This document shows, in pieces, positions 52,729 to 61,413 of a stretch of 64,000 nucleotides of DNA. Source of the DNA: an uncultured Bacilli bacterium (GTDB lineage Bacteria > Bacillota_I > Bacilli_A > RF39 > UBA660); assembly GCA_934096125.1 (NCBI GenBank), contig CAKOLB010000005.1, positions 14,015 to 78,014 on the forward strand, read 5' to 3'. The position numbers and the translations under genes are program-made. Below the pieces are notes generated by a model. It did not search any database, was not told the DNA's origin, and saw only the letters and a program-made list of their open reading frames with translations. How positions within the stretch are numbered: the stretch's first letter is position 1; every line of letters starts with the position of its first letter.

Positions 52729-54043
52729 ACTTTTCTTCCTTTACCCGAGCTTTATTTTTCTTATGATGTTTTCTTTTGTATATTACTGTAAATAATATGG
52801 CAAGTAATAAGACTAACACAGCAGAGTAACCTATCAAAATATAAGTATATAATGATACTTTTTTATTTAAATCATTTATTACTTCATCATTATAGACCAT
52901 GATATTTTGATTTTTCTTATCATATGTATAAAAACCCTTTTCTCCTGTTTCAATATTCATGCCATAAATGACTACAAAGTTGGAAGTTTTATTATAGATA
53001 TAACCATTTACGGTTTCACCATTTATATTTACTTTGCTACTAGTATATCCCTTTAGTTTTTCAGTTGTCTCAAGGGGATAGATAACTATTTTATTTTGCC
53101 CTATTTCGGTATATTTACTAAATTTATTAGTTTTTTCATCATACATAAATAATGCTATTTTGCCATCTTCACTTTTAAGACCGACAAGGACTATTTTGCT
53201 GTTATCATTTTTATAGGCAGGAATTTCGATATCATTTATTTTAACAGTGTATTCAGAGTATGCTGGAGCACTTGGTAGATTTTCTCTTATTTTAACGACA
53301 GTATACTTTATTTTATTAACGGTAACTTCAATTGGATTTGCATCCTTTACTTCAACATTTAAAACATATGTTTTTTCAGCGCCATTTTGAGCTTTAACCA
53401 CAATATTAAAAGTATTAGTTCCAAGAGTAACACTTTGCACACCCACTCCTGTTATCGAAGAGCGAGAGTCATTTGGAGTTGCAACAATATTTATCTCTTT
53501 GGTATCTTCTGGAACAACTGCGCTATACTCAGTAGTATTGGCATTAAACTCTGGAGTAATAGTAAAGTTATCTACTCCCAAAGATTTTAAATTGTTATCC
53601 TTAGAATAACTAGCTTCTAGCTCAGCTTGAGTAATGATTTTGATTTGCTTGCTACCACTTGATAGTGACATTTCACTTAAATCATCAAAAGCATATGCTA
53701 GGTAACTATCTACATTTACTTTTGTTGTTCCTGATTTTAAAGCCTTAAAGGTAAAGGTATAAGTTTTTTTCTTGATGCCTGTTGCACTTGATGAGGCCAT
53801 TCTTGTTCCACCAGCTTCGGCAGTACTACCTGTTAACTGAAGATAATTGCGATCATAGTTTAGTGACATTTGCCAGCTACCAATACTTGTTGCACTTGAT
53901 AATGTAACACTTACGGTCACAGTTTTACCAACTACAACATTACTTCCGCTACTAACAGAAATGTGGCCACTTGCAGCGCTTACCAAACTTGGCATAACGA
54001 TGAATGTTAATAATATTATAAATATTTTTTTAAAATGTTTCAT
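52727..54043 (-). CDS. Membrane-anchored cohesin-like protein with cadherin-like domain
   Basis: Of 438 residues, a signal peptide (IFIILLTFIVMPSLVSAA) precedes a cohesin-type beta domain (about 25-145: VSVTLSSATSIGSWQMSLNY, then YTFTFKALKSGTTKV). A cadherin-like beta sandwich follows (about 155-240: LKSLGVDNFTITPEF). A further domain leads to a C-terminal membrane helix (LIGYSAVLVLLLAILFTVIY) and a basic tail. Cohesins bind dockerins; the next gene upstream carries one. The gap is 13 bp, so they share an operon. Confidence 0.8.
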   Translation of the reverse strand: MKHFKKIFIILLTFIVMPSLVSAASGHISVSSGSNVVVGKTVTVSVTLSSATSIGSWQMSLNYDRNYLQLTGSTAEAGGTRMASSSATGIKKKTYTFTFKALKSGTTKVNVDSYLAYAFDDLSEMSLSSGSKQIKIITQAELEASYSKDNNLKSLGVDNFTITPEFNANTTEYSAVVPEDTKEINIVATPNDSRSSITGVGVQSVTLGTNTFNIVVKAQNGAEKTYVLNVEVKDANPIEVTVNKIKYTVVKIRENLPSAPAYSEYTVKINDIEIPAYKNDNSKIVLVGLKSEDGKIALFMYDEKTNKFSKYTEIGQNKIVIYPLETTEKLKGYTSSKVNINGETVNGYIYNKTSNFVVIYGMNIETGEKGFYTYDKKNQNIMVYNDEVINDLNKKVSLYTYILIGYSAVLVLLLAILFTVIYKRKHHKKNKARVKEEK

Positions 54044-54056
54044 TGTTTTTCCCTTT

Positions 54057-55790
54057 CTATTTACTAATTGTATAGGTTCCTAAAATACTTTTTTGAATTT
54101 GAAGTAAATCTAAAGCATTGATTTTACCATCCCCTGATGTATCTGCAGCTAAACTACTAGCACTACTTAAATTAAAGGTTCCTAAAATATTTTTTTGAAC
54201 TTGAAGTAAATCTAAAGCGTTGATTTTACCATCTCCTGATGTATCACCTTTGATAACTACTTCTAAAGTTTCATTATTACTACTAGTTTTAATATTTACT
54301 TTATATCCTGTTGCTAAAACTCCACTTTGCAAAATACTACCACTTTGATTATAAACAGTTGCTTGAGCTCCGACAGACGATATCTTACTAATTAAAGTAC
54401 TTACATCCTCTTTTAAATCTATACCACTAACAAAGCCTCTTGAATATCTGTAACCACTTGATGTAACTACGGTAGAAACAGGAACGCTTACATTAGAAGT
54501 ATCATCTTTAACTTCTCCTGCACCACTATTTGAATTATTAATAGTTTCACTCATATTTTGATATACTGGAATTTTAAATATTAAATTATTTTCCAAAATG
54601 CCCATGGTTCTAAAGGCCTCGGTAGTTACCTTTGACTCAGACATTGGAGCAGCAACATTAGTCATATATTGATGACTTGATACAGTATTTCCATTAGTTG
54701 GAGTAACATTATACTTTTGAAGATATCCGGTGTACTGTCCTTTTTGAATGTAACTTCCGGCGATAGCATTTACTCCACCACTAATTGCATTTGCAACACT
54801 GTTCCATCCCATTTTAGCGGCATATCCAAGGCCACAATAAATTCGGCCATTTTGGGAAGTACAATTATCACTAACACCAAAGTTAAAGAAATTGTAATAG
54901 CCCTCATAACCTGAAGTTACCCCACTATATAAATCATATTCATTAGTACCGGTGCCAAGTTCTTGATAAATTCGAACAGCCATTGATATTGGACTAGCTT
55001 TATCTTTACTACTACTGGTAATTATACTTGGAAGGTCATTACCACGTGCTAAGTGATATTTATATACTTCGGTATTTTTTAAAACATTGTAAACTGATGT
55101 GTTATAAATGCTTTCGTAACTTGCATCAAACGATTGATCTAAAAACTGAAACATATATTTTTCGGTAAAGAAATTACGAGGGTCCATATAAAAGGCAATA
55201 GCTTTTTGCGATGGCGCAACATAACCTCCTGGTGAAGTTTTAGTGCAACTTGTATCAAAGAATGACTTATCTAAGGTTTTATTATAAATATAATTTGTAC
55301 CACAGTCACTTTCCTTATTAACAATATATGTCCAATCGAGATTAACTTTTATGGCTTGAAAGTTCCAACTAGGATGTTTTTCTTTTAAACTACATAAGCC
55401 TCCCCAGTAACTAGATGGAAAGCCAGCATTTTGCATCTCTGTCTCACAACTAGTACTTGGAGCATAACCTTCCTTACTATATGATTTAATAAGCTCAACA
55501 TCATCACTACATACATAACCAGTTTTACCAGTATAATATGTCATATGATACCATCCACCATTACATCTTTTATGATTGTTAATATCAGGGTACTCGGTAT
55601 TGGTGACAAGTTCATAGTAATCATCTTTATCAAGGGAAGCTACCTTAGCATTTGTTGTTCCTCCAGCATCATAACGAAGATTAGTACCTTTTGCTTTAAT
55701 GCGGACATGATAAGTGTAAGAATCTGCCATGACACTTGGGCTAAAAATAAATAAGCAAAAAATTAGAAATATAAGCCTTTTTTTCTTCAT
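54057..55790 (-). CDS. Secreted glucosaminidase with SH3 domain and dockerin
   Basis: Of 577 residues, a signal peptide (LIFLIFCLFIFSPSVMA) is followed by an SH3-like domain (about 25-100). A LytD-type endo-beta-N-acetylglucosaminidase domain lies at about 130-370 (HPSWNFQAIKV, AFYMDPRNFF, YNFFNFGVSDNC, YGLGYAAKMGWNS-like spacing). At the end, residues about 510-573 contain two dockerin F-hand repeats, each with DTSGDGKINALDLLQ. It cuts peptidoglycan glycan strands and could be held at the membrane by the cohesin protein encoded next to it. Confidence 0.85.
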   Translation of the reverse strand: MKKKRLIFLIFCLFIFSPSVMADSYTYHVRIKAKGTNLRYDAGGTTNAKVASLDKDDYYELVTNTEYPDINNHKRCNGGWYHMTYYTGKTGYVCSDDVELIKSYSKEGYAPSTSCETEMQNAGFPSSYWGGLCSLKEKHPSWNFQAIKVNLDWTYIVNKESDCGTNYIYNKTLDKSFFDTSCTKTSPGGYVAPSQKAIAFYMDPRNFFTEKYMFQFLDQSFDASYESIYNTSVYNVLKNTEVYKYHLARGNDLPSIITSSSKDKASPISMAVRIYQELGTGTNEYDLYSGVTSGYEGYYNFFNFGVSDNCTSQNGRIYCGLGYAAKMGWNSVANAISGGVNAIAGSYIQKGQYTGYLQKYNVTPTNGNTVSSHQYMTNVAAPMSESKVTTEAFRTMGILENNLIFKIPVYQNMSETINNSNSGAGEVKDDTSNVSVPVSTVVTSSGYRYSRGFVSGIDLKEDVSTLISKISSVGAQATVYNQSGSILQSGVLATGYKVNIKTSSNNETLEVVIKGDTSGDGKINALDLLQVQKNILGTFNLSSASSLAADTSGDGKINALDLLQIQKSILGTYTISK

Positions 55791-55942
55791 ACTTCGACCA
55801 CCTTCGACCCTATATTTATAATTATTATAACATTTTTTTGAAAAATCGCCAAATTATTTACAATTTTCCGTAGAAACTGGTGTAAATTTACTATTATTTT
55901 TGAAATAAATATAATATAATAGAAATAAATGTGGTGATTTAT

Positions 55943-56404
55943 GTGGGAAAGAATTATGATGGTATCGATATTATTTTTATACTTCTTATATCTTTATATT
56001 TAATCGTTTTATTTGTATTTATTATTTGGTTTTTACTTTGTTTAATTGATAAAAAGATTAAAAATAGAAATATTAAACCAGTGCTAAAAGAAAAGACTGA
56101 AGCAATAATTATTGCTAAACCGGTGAAAGAAAAAGAAAAACCTTTGAAAAAGAAAGAAGATACCAAAGAGAAGAAAGTAATTAAGAAAAGCGATAGTGCT
56201 CCGTTAAAAGAAAAGGCACCAAAAGATGAAAAGACGCCGAAGAAAACTGCAAGTAGTAGTCAAAAGAAAAATACTGGTAATGTCACGCCGAAAAAGAAAA
56301 AGAATACTAATGCTCCAAAGAAGAAAAATAATTCTTCGAAACGCTCTAATGGTTATGTTAGCCCAACTAAAAGAAAGAAAAGTAATAATAAAAAGAAAAA
56401 ATAG
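55943..56404 (+). CDS. Membrane protein with long Lys-rich tail
   Basis: One membrane helix near the start (IIFILLISLYLIVLFVFIIW) is followed by about 110 residues made almost only of Lys, Pro, Ser, Thr and Asn. The tail is probably cytoplasmic and binds nucleic acid or acidic polymers. No family is recognised. The start is uncertain: GTG at 55943 or 55931, with GGTGAT nearby. Confidence 0.6.
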   Translation: MGKNYDGIDIIFILLISLYLIVLFVFIIWFLLCLIDKKIKNRNIKPVLKEKTEAIIIAKPVKEKEKPLKKKEDTKEKKVIKKSDSAPLKEKAPKDEKTPKKTASSSQKKNTGNVTPKKKKNTNAPKKKNNSSKRSNGYVSPTKRKKSNNKKKK

Positions 56405-56432
56405 TTTCATATCAGTATGAAGCTATTTTTTT
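56401..56432 (+). terminator. Terminator after the Lys-rich membrane protein
   Basis: An 11-bp stem ATAGTTTCATA / TATGAAGCTAT with one G-U pair and a 4-base loop is followed by seven T residues. Confidence 0.85.
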
Positions 56433-56448
56433 AAGGTATTCGTCTTAG

Positions 56449-57168
56449 CTACGGACAGTTTTTAGAAAAGTTAAAAAAGGTAACTCTAAAGTTTCTGCTT
56501 TACTTGATAATTCCTTTGATTTAATTTTCTTGGCAGATCGCTTGTTTAATTCTGAAAAAATATTAAGTACTATTGAATCTTTAGGTCATACTTATTGTAT
56601 TAGACTTAAGAAAAATATTAAGCTTTTTATTTATGATAATAAAGAAGGTCATAAAATTTGGAAATGGATTGCTGATCTTCCATCTCATAAATACCATGTT
56701 ATCGTTCATAAAGACATTGAATTATATGACTCAAAATATAAAACCGATATTGTTATCAGTAAATACTTAAACACTAAGGATCTTAGGATTATTGTTACAA
56801 ATAAAGATGTTAAGCATGCTATTCAAAATTATTCTCATCGTTTTGGTTCTATTGAATGTGTTTTTAAAAATCAAAAAAGCAATGGATTATTTCTAGAAGC
56901 AATTAACAACGCAAGTGAGAAAGCATATAACACAATGTATACCATGGCCTGTACTGTTGCTTTATTTCTAACTATCATTGGTGCTGATTACTCTAAAAAT
57001 ATCAAATGTTATAAAACTGAAAAGATTGTTACTCATAAAGTGTATAAAAATAAAGGGAAAGTACGGGTTATGTCCTTATTTAGGATTGGTTTAACTTTGT
57101 TTCATCGAGCCGTAAATTCACTAAAGTATATTCGATTGCCAATAAGATTTATTCTCTATGATATTTAA
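56449..57168 (+). pseudogene. IS4-like transposase, C-terminal half
   Basis: The frame runs without stops from the left terminal repeat to a TAA at 57168. It has LIFLADRLF (second DDE-region Asp) and YSHRFGSIECVFKNQKSNG (the Tyr-Arg-Glu-Lys block holding the catalytic Glu). The first catalytic Asp region and any start codon are missing (TTG at 56530 is the first possible start). Intact IS4 transposases are about twice as long. Confidence 0.8.
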
Positions 57169-57392
57169 CACTTTTATGACATTTCATATTAACATTTTCA
57201 GCAAAATCTTTTTCGCGTGCAATAAATTTAGAAATTGCATATTCACAAGTGTAAATATGTGGTTTTTCACCATCTTAAGCATCTAATTAGCAACATAGTG
57301 TATCAAAAAAGAGGCAAATCGTCGAGCACTGGTCGAACCTTTTACCTCTTTTTGGCTAGGTTTCACCGTTGTTTTTTTAAAACTGTCCGTCA
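56450..57392. mobile_element. Truncated IS4-like element, copy 2
   Basis: The ends ACGGACAGTT (56451-56460) and AACTGTCCGT (57381-57390) are perfect 10-bp inverted repeats. The transposase N-terminal half has been lost by an internal deletion just inside the left end. Its right end touches the stop codon of the second hypervariable surface gene, just as in copy 1. Confidence 0.8.
57301..57358 (-). terminator. Terminator after the second hypervariable surface gene
   Basis: On the minus strand AAAAGAGGTAAA pairs with TTTGCCTCTTTT around a loop that can itself pair (GGTTCGACC region), followed by a T-run. It lies inside the IS relic, so the gene now uses it as its terminator. Confidence 0.6.
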
Positions 57393-57393
57393 A

Positions 57394-58671
57394 TCAGCCT
57401 ATTCTAATCGGGTCGTCGGCACTGCCACTCCCCGATACATAGGTTACTGAAGACTCAAGATTGAAGGACGGCCGAACCACAAACGCAACCGACGCAGTGT
57501 CGCTGCCCACATACCCAGACACATACAAACTGAACACATCATACGCATCGCCCGAATACCGGGAAATAGGCCATTCTTTATATCCGCCCATATACATCCA
57601 ATTTAATGATCTTATCGTTGATCCATTTACACTTCCATCATAATCATAAAGTGTTTTTGTCCATGCACTCGGATCTGCTGCAAATCCATAATCTGATGCA
57701 TACATTAACCCTATTTTTGCTGGGTATTCTGTGGCATTATCTGTTGTATTTGTTGTTACCGGATTTACGATTTCACTTCGATATGCTTTCGCTGGTACTA
57801 CTTTAGATATATTTTCGCCTGTATTTCCCCCAACTTTCCATGTTGTAGTTGCTATTTTTTCTGCCCATTCTGTTCCTATATTTGTTATGAAATTTGTATT
57901 TAAATTTGTTTTATTTAACAAACTTGTACTCCATGTATTTGAACCATTTTCACTATTTATACTAGTATTATTTTTAAAATTCCAATAATAGGTATTTACT
58001 GTTGTCAAACTTCCTTTATAATTTTCTGCATTTGGTGTTTCAGAACCAGAATAATCACCATTTGTTCCAAGTAATGCACTTGTTGCATAATCAGATTTGA
58101 TTAATTTTACTTTATCTCCAAATACTCCAATTATTCTATATAGGTTATCTGTTGGACATGGACTTGTAGTTGATCCAAAACATACATAATTATTAGGATT
58201 TGCTCCTGAGTATCTATATGAATTATCCCCTGCTCCATTTGCTAAGCTTGCATCATGATAATATAACCCATTCGCTCCTTGGGTTCCGGTATACAATGAT
58301 TTTACATAATTCGTCAAAAGAACTCTACAATCATCAAAATAAGCATAACACTTATCACTTATATTATTTTTAAGTTGTAATTTACCATTTGTATAATCAA
58401 GAGTTCCACCATTTTCGCATCCCGACTTAGAAGAATTAAATACATAGCCACTAGTAGGAAAAGAATTACTACTGGATTTAGTGTATTTACCACTACCAGA
58501 GCTAGTTTCTAACATAATACTTACCATATTTTCCGTATTATTTGTAGTATCTATAGTTTTTTGATTATCCTCTAAAATAGTTTTTTGATCATAACTATTA
58601 TGGTAAATTAAGAGAATAAAGGTATTTATAATTAACACCGCTATAACGATTAAGGTTATCTTTCTTTTCAT
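57394..58671 (-). CDS. Surface protein with DGR-type hypervariable C-terminus (copy 2)
   Basis: Numbering is from the ATG at 58677 (427 residues); the ATG at 58671 is better placed behind AGAGGA. A signal/anchor is at residues 5-24 (ITLIVIAVLIINTFILLIY). A Cys module (about 55-105: SGSGKY, SSKSGCENGGTLDY, KCYAYFD) resembles those of the 7.3-9.3 kb protein. From about 115 the body matches copy 1 (YYHDASLANGAGD, YVCFGSTTSPCPTDNLYRII, WSTSLLNKTNLNTNFI, KIGLMYASDYGFAAD). Residues 368-406 are the variable segment, ending RPSFNL. It probably has the same adhesin/receptor role as copy 1. It ends in TGA at the edge of the IS relic. Confidence 0.8.
   Translation of the reverse strand: MKRKITLIVIAVLIINTFILLIYHNSYDQKTILEDNQKTIDTTNNTENMVSIMLETSSGSGKYTKSSSNSFPTSGYVFNSSKSGCENGGTLDYTNGKLQLKNNISDKCYAYFDDCRVLLTNYVKSLYTGTQGANGLYYHDASLANGAGDNSYRYSGANPNNYVCFGSTTSPCPTDNLYRIIGVFGDKVKLIKSDYATSALLGTNGDYSGSETPNAENYKGSLTTVNTYYWNFKNNTSINSENGSNTWSTSLLNKTNLNTNFITNIGTEWAEKIATTTWKVGGNTGENISKVVPAKAYRSEIVNPVTTNTTDNATEYPAKIGLMYASDYGFAADPSAWTKTLYDYDGSVNGSTIRSLNWMYMGGYKEWPISRYSGDAYDVFSLYVSGYVGSDTASVAFVVRPSFNLESSVTYVSGSGSADDPIRIG
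57458..57576 (-). other. Putative DGR variable region VR2
   Basis: This is the 119-bp counterpart of VR1 (908-1026), with the same length and no gaps. The constant codons match VR1 exactly, including third positions. Changed codons mostly keep their third base (for example CGT/TAT, TTT/GAT, AGT/GAT, TTT/AGT, AAT/GTT), as if all come from AAT or AAC codons in a template. The 3' block CGGCCGTCCTTCAAT is GC-rich and unchanged, like an initiation-of-mutagenic-homing site. Confidence 0.8.
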
Positions 58672-58695
58672 AAGCATCAGTCCTCTATAATAAAA

Positions 58696-58724
58696 ATTTT
58701 ACCATTTGGAATATAATTTGACAA
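58696..58724 (-). promoter_or_regulatory. Promoter of the second hypervariable surface gene
   Basis: On the minus strand TTGTCA (58719-58724) and TAAAAT (58696-58701) are spaced by 17 bp. Confidence 0.6.
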
Positions 58725-58738
58725 GTCACTTTTACAAA

Positions 58739-58763
58739 AACACACCAGTCATCCTAGTGTGTT
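58739..58763 (-). terminator. Terminator after the LCP gene
   Basis: A 7-bp stem AACACAC / GTGTGTT with an 11-base loop is followed by TTTTG on the minus strand, past the TAG stop. Confidence 0.7.
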
Positions 58764-60790
58764 ATTTTGTCATTTAATATATTTTCAGCATCTTTATTAC
58801 TATCTTCTTCAGTTTTATTTTCATCTTTATTTTCACTACTGCTGTTTTTGCTACTTTCACTTGTAGTTGTTTTTTCAGAAGTAGTATTATTTGTTTCGGC
58901 ATTTCCACTTGGAGTTTCTGTTTTAACTTCTGGTAATTCTTTAGCATTTGGAATATATATAGTTAGAGAAGTTACATTTTTAAGAAGTACTCCGGTGTGA
59001 ATACTTTGATCTCCGACTAAGCCTGGAGTTACCCTAGAATTATAATGCGCTCCACTATCGACATATTCAATGTTTAAACTAATGTTATTTGAGGCGCAGA
59101 AACTCTTGACTTCGGCAACAGTCTTACCAATAAAACTTGGAAGAGTTGTTTTTTTACTACCACCCTTTTTGTTTTTACCAGCGCTGTAGGCTTCGTACGT
59201 TTCATTGACTGAATAACTAAATGTTTTAATAACTTCTTCTTTTTCTTTACCTAATGCAATTTTAAAGGCTTTTTTAATATCACTTAAACTTTCTTCATAA
59301 TAACCTTGCGCTGAGGTATTACGGCCTTGACTTGGAACATAAACACTTAGACTGTAAGTTTCAAGGTATGCTTTATTAATATTTAATAAGCTTTCTGTAG
59401 AGCCAGCATTTATAATCATATTTTTAATTACTTGGTAACCAGATAAAATAGTATCTGTTGACATATTAGTTGCAATGTTTTTGCTAATTGCATTTAGTAT
59501 CTTTTGGAAATCTTTAATACTTTTAAATTTTAGCACTTTATTAGCTAGGGCTTCAACGACTTGTTGTTGATGACGAACCCTGTCTAAGTCACCGCCCACA
59601 TATAGGTGTCTATTTCGGGCATAAGCTAGGGCTTGCTCACCATTTAAAGTTTGCCAGCCTGGGTCAACACAAACAAGATGACTTCCAAATTGCCGGTCAG
59701 AGTTTTGCTCACACATTTTCCCACCATAATTTGTGCCATTATAGCTATTAAAGTATGGCTTTTCAACGTCTACGTCTACTCCTCCAACAGCATCAACAAG
59801 TTCTACTACTCCTTTAAAATTAATCTTAACATAGTAGTCAATATTTAAATCAAGAAAATTATTAATGGTATTTACAACACACTCTGTACCATAGGCAGCG
59901 GCAGAGTTAATCTTCGCCTCAGCATTATTACGGCAAGCAATTGGAACATATGTATCTCGCGGAATACTAAGCATAACAGCTTCTAATGTTTGAGGATTAA
60001 ATGTTATTACCATTAAAGTATCACCATTAAAGGCAGCACTCGCATTTAATCCACTGGTTTCTGAGTCCACTCCTAAAAGTAAGAATGTAAGTGGCTCACT
60101 AAAGTCTTTTGTGCTTACAAGATTTAAATCTTCATTCTTTTTCTTTTCACTATACTCATATATTACTTTTGTATCTTCTAAAATATTTTCAAAGCCCTCT
60201 TCATTTTGGAAAAGTGTCACATAATTATCCGGCATAAAGGCTGCATCAATTTTTTCGTCATATAAATCATTTAACATTTTAACGTAATCATCATAACTTA
60301 CTGTATCATTTTGTAATTTATGTTTCTTATAAAGTTTCTTGGCAAGTTCATTATCATACTCTTCAATATCTTTATTTATAAGACCAATAGAACTTTTATT
60401 ACTAAACTTGGCATCCTTTAAAGTAATTAAATAGCTTTTATAAAGCACTTCATCTTTTTCAGTTATATCATTAATACTATTATAAACAACATTAATATAG
60501 TAAGAACTAAAGCTAAAGATTGCAATAAAGATTAAAGAAATAATACTAGTAATTATAAGTGGTTTATATTTTTTGCGAAGGAGATTAAGTAAATTCCAGA
60601 AAGAATAGATAAATATGTAGAGAATGAAAAAAATGGTTAAGACTAATCTAAGGATTGTTTCAATGCCTTTTAGATGAAAGATACTATAGATGAAAAATGA
60701 TAAAGAAGCCACATAGCAAATGATTACTATGTAGTAAAGTATTCGGTATATTCTTTTACTTTTTTTAAGTTTTCTTTTAATTTTATTCAT
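58754..60790 (-). CDS. LytR-CpsA-Psr (LCP) glycopolymer ligase with PASTA domain
   Basis: LCP enzymes transfer undecaprenyl-linked wall polymers to peptidoglycan on the outer face. The frame of up to 681 residues has three to four N-terminal membrane helices, then the LCP core with FLLLGVDSETSG, DTLMVITFNPQT, MLSIPRDTYVPIA, KINSAAAYG and YARNRHLYVGGDLDRVRHQQ. A PASTA domain (about 545-620: LPSFIGKTVAEVKSFC) and an acidic Ser/Thr/Glu-rich tail follow. The ATG at 60790 has AAGGATG in front. It is the partner for the polysaccharide made at 32-52 kb. Confidence 0.92.
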   Translation of the reverse strand: MNKIKRKLKKSKRIYRILYYIVIICYVASLSFFIYSIFHLKGIETILRLVLTIFFILYIFIYSFWNLLNLLRKKYKPLIITSIISLIFIAIFSFSSYYINVVYNSINDITEKDEVLYKSYLITLKDAKFSNKSSIGLINKDIEEYDNELAKKLYKKHKLQNDTVSYDDYVKMLNDLYDEKIDAAFMPDNYVTLFQNEEGFENILEDTKVIYEYSEKKKNEDLNLVSTKDFSEPLTFLLLGVDSETSGLNASAAFNGDTLMVITFNPQTLEAVMLSIPRDTYVPIACRNNAEAKINSAAAYGTECVVNTINNFLDLNIDYYVKINFKGVVELVDAVGGVDVDVEKPYFNSYNGTNYGGKMCEQNSDRQFGSHLVCVDPGWQTLNGEQALAYARNRHLYVGGDLDRVRHQQQVVEALANKVLKFKSIKDFQKILNAISKNIATNMSTDTILSGYQVIKNMIINAGSTESLLNINKAYLETYSLSVYVPSQGRNTSAQGYYEESLSDIKKAFKIALGKEKEEVIKTFSYSVNETYEAYSAGKNKKGGSKKTTLPSFIGKTVAEVKSFCASNNISLNIEYVDSGAHYNSRVTPGLVGDQSIHTGVLLKNVTSLTIYIPNAKELPEVKTETPSGNAETNNTTSEKTTTSESSKNSSSENKDENKTEEDSNKDAENILNDKITH

Positions 60791-61412
60791 TGCTATCATC
60801 CTTACTATATTCTACAACATATAGTTTATTATTTTTTGCTACTAGTGTTATAGTGGCTTTATCATCATATCCAAGATTTTTTTCATATTCCCACGATAAA
60901 CTTACTTTGTAGGCATCTACTTTTTCTTCCCCTATCTCAAAGCTGTCTTTGGTAATGTCTGTAACGATAGTTTTTGATACCATGGGAAGACTTTGCGTTC
61001 TTTTACCATCAGAGTTATCAACCATAGTTTTATAAATGGTATTTTGAACATCTAATGCAAAATTATCAATATTGTCTGGATAGACATATTCAAGGCTTCC
61101 TACATCATATTTATTAATTTTAGTTTGCATGCTAAATAAATCGATAACAAAAAGTTCAGAAAGAACGCTGGCATATTTTTCATAGTCAATAGTTTTGCTG
61201 CTAACAATTTTTTTTAACTCTTGGTATTTTTCTTTCATAAGTTTACTATCTCTTTTATCTAAAGTGTAACCAAAATTGTCAATACTATCTACTACTTTTA
61301 CTTGTTCATTATTTTTTTCAGCATGAAAGACTAGTTTAAAGATCATTAAAAGCATTATTAAAATAATAAGAATAACTAGTAGTAGTAATGGTCTTTTGTA
61401 CTTCTTTTTCAT
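60783..61412 (-). CDS. Membrane-anchored protein of unknown function between ltaS-like and LCP genes
   Basis: About 209 residues have one membrane helix (LLLLVILIILIMLLMIFKLVF) and an extracytoplasmic part with no known motif. It overlaps both neighbours by a few bases, so all three genes form one operon, which points to a role in wall-polymer assembly. The ATG at 61412 follows GGAG; the frame also opens at 61424. Confidence 0.7.
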   Translation of the reverse strand: MKKKYKRPLLLLVILIILIMLLMIFKLVFHAEKNNEQVKVVDSIDNFGYTLDKRDSKLMKEKYQELKKIVSSKTIDYEKYASVLSELFVIDLFSMQTKINKYDVGSLEYVYPDNIDNFALDVQNTIYKTMVDNSDGKRTQSLPMVSKTIVTDITKDSFEIGEEKVDAYKVSLSWEYEKNLGYDDKATITLVAKNNKLYVVEYSKDDSNE

Positions 61413-61413
61413 A

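Noticed and set aside
54117..54260. DNA direct repeat near the end of the glucosaminidase gene
   Set aside because: It is explained by the two dockerin repeats of the protein.
55954..56410. Minus-strand frames opposite the Lys-rich protein
   Set aside because: They are complements of AAA/AAG-rich coding sequence, with no ribosome-binding sites.
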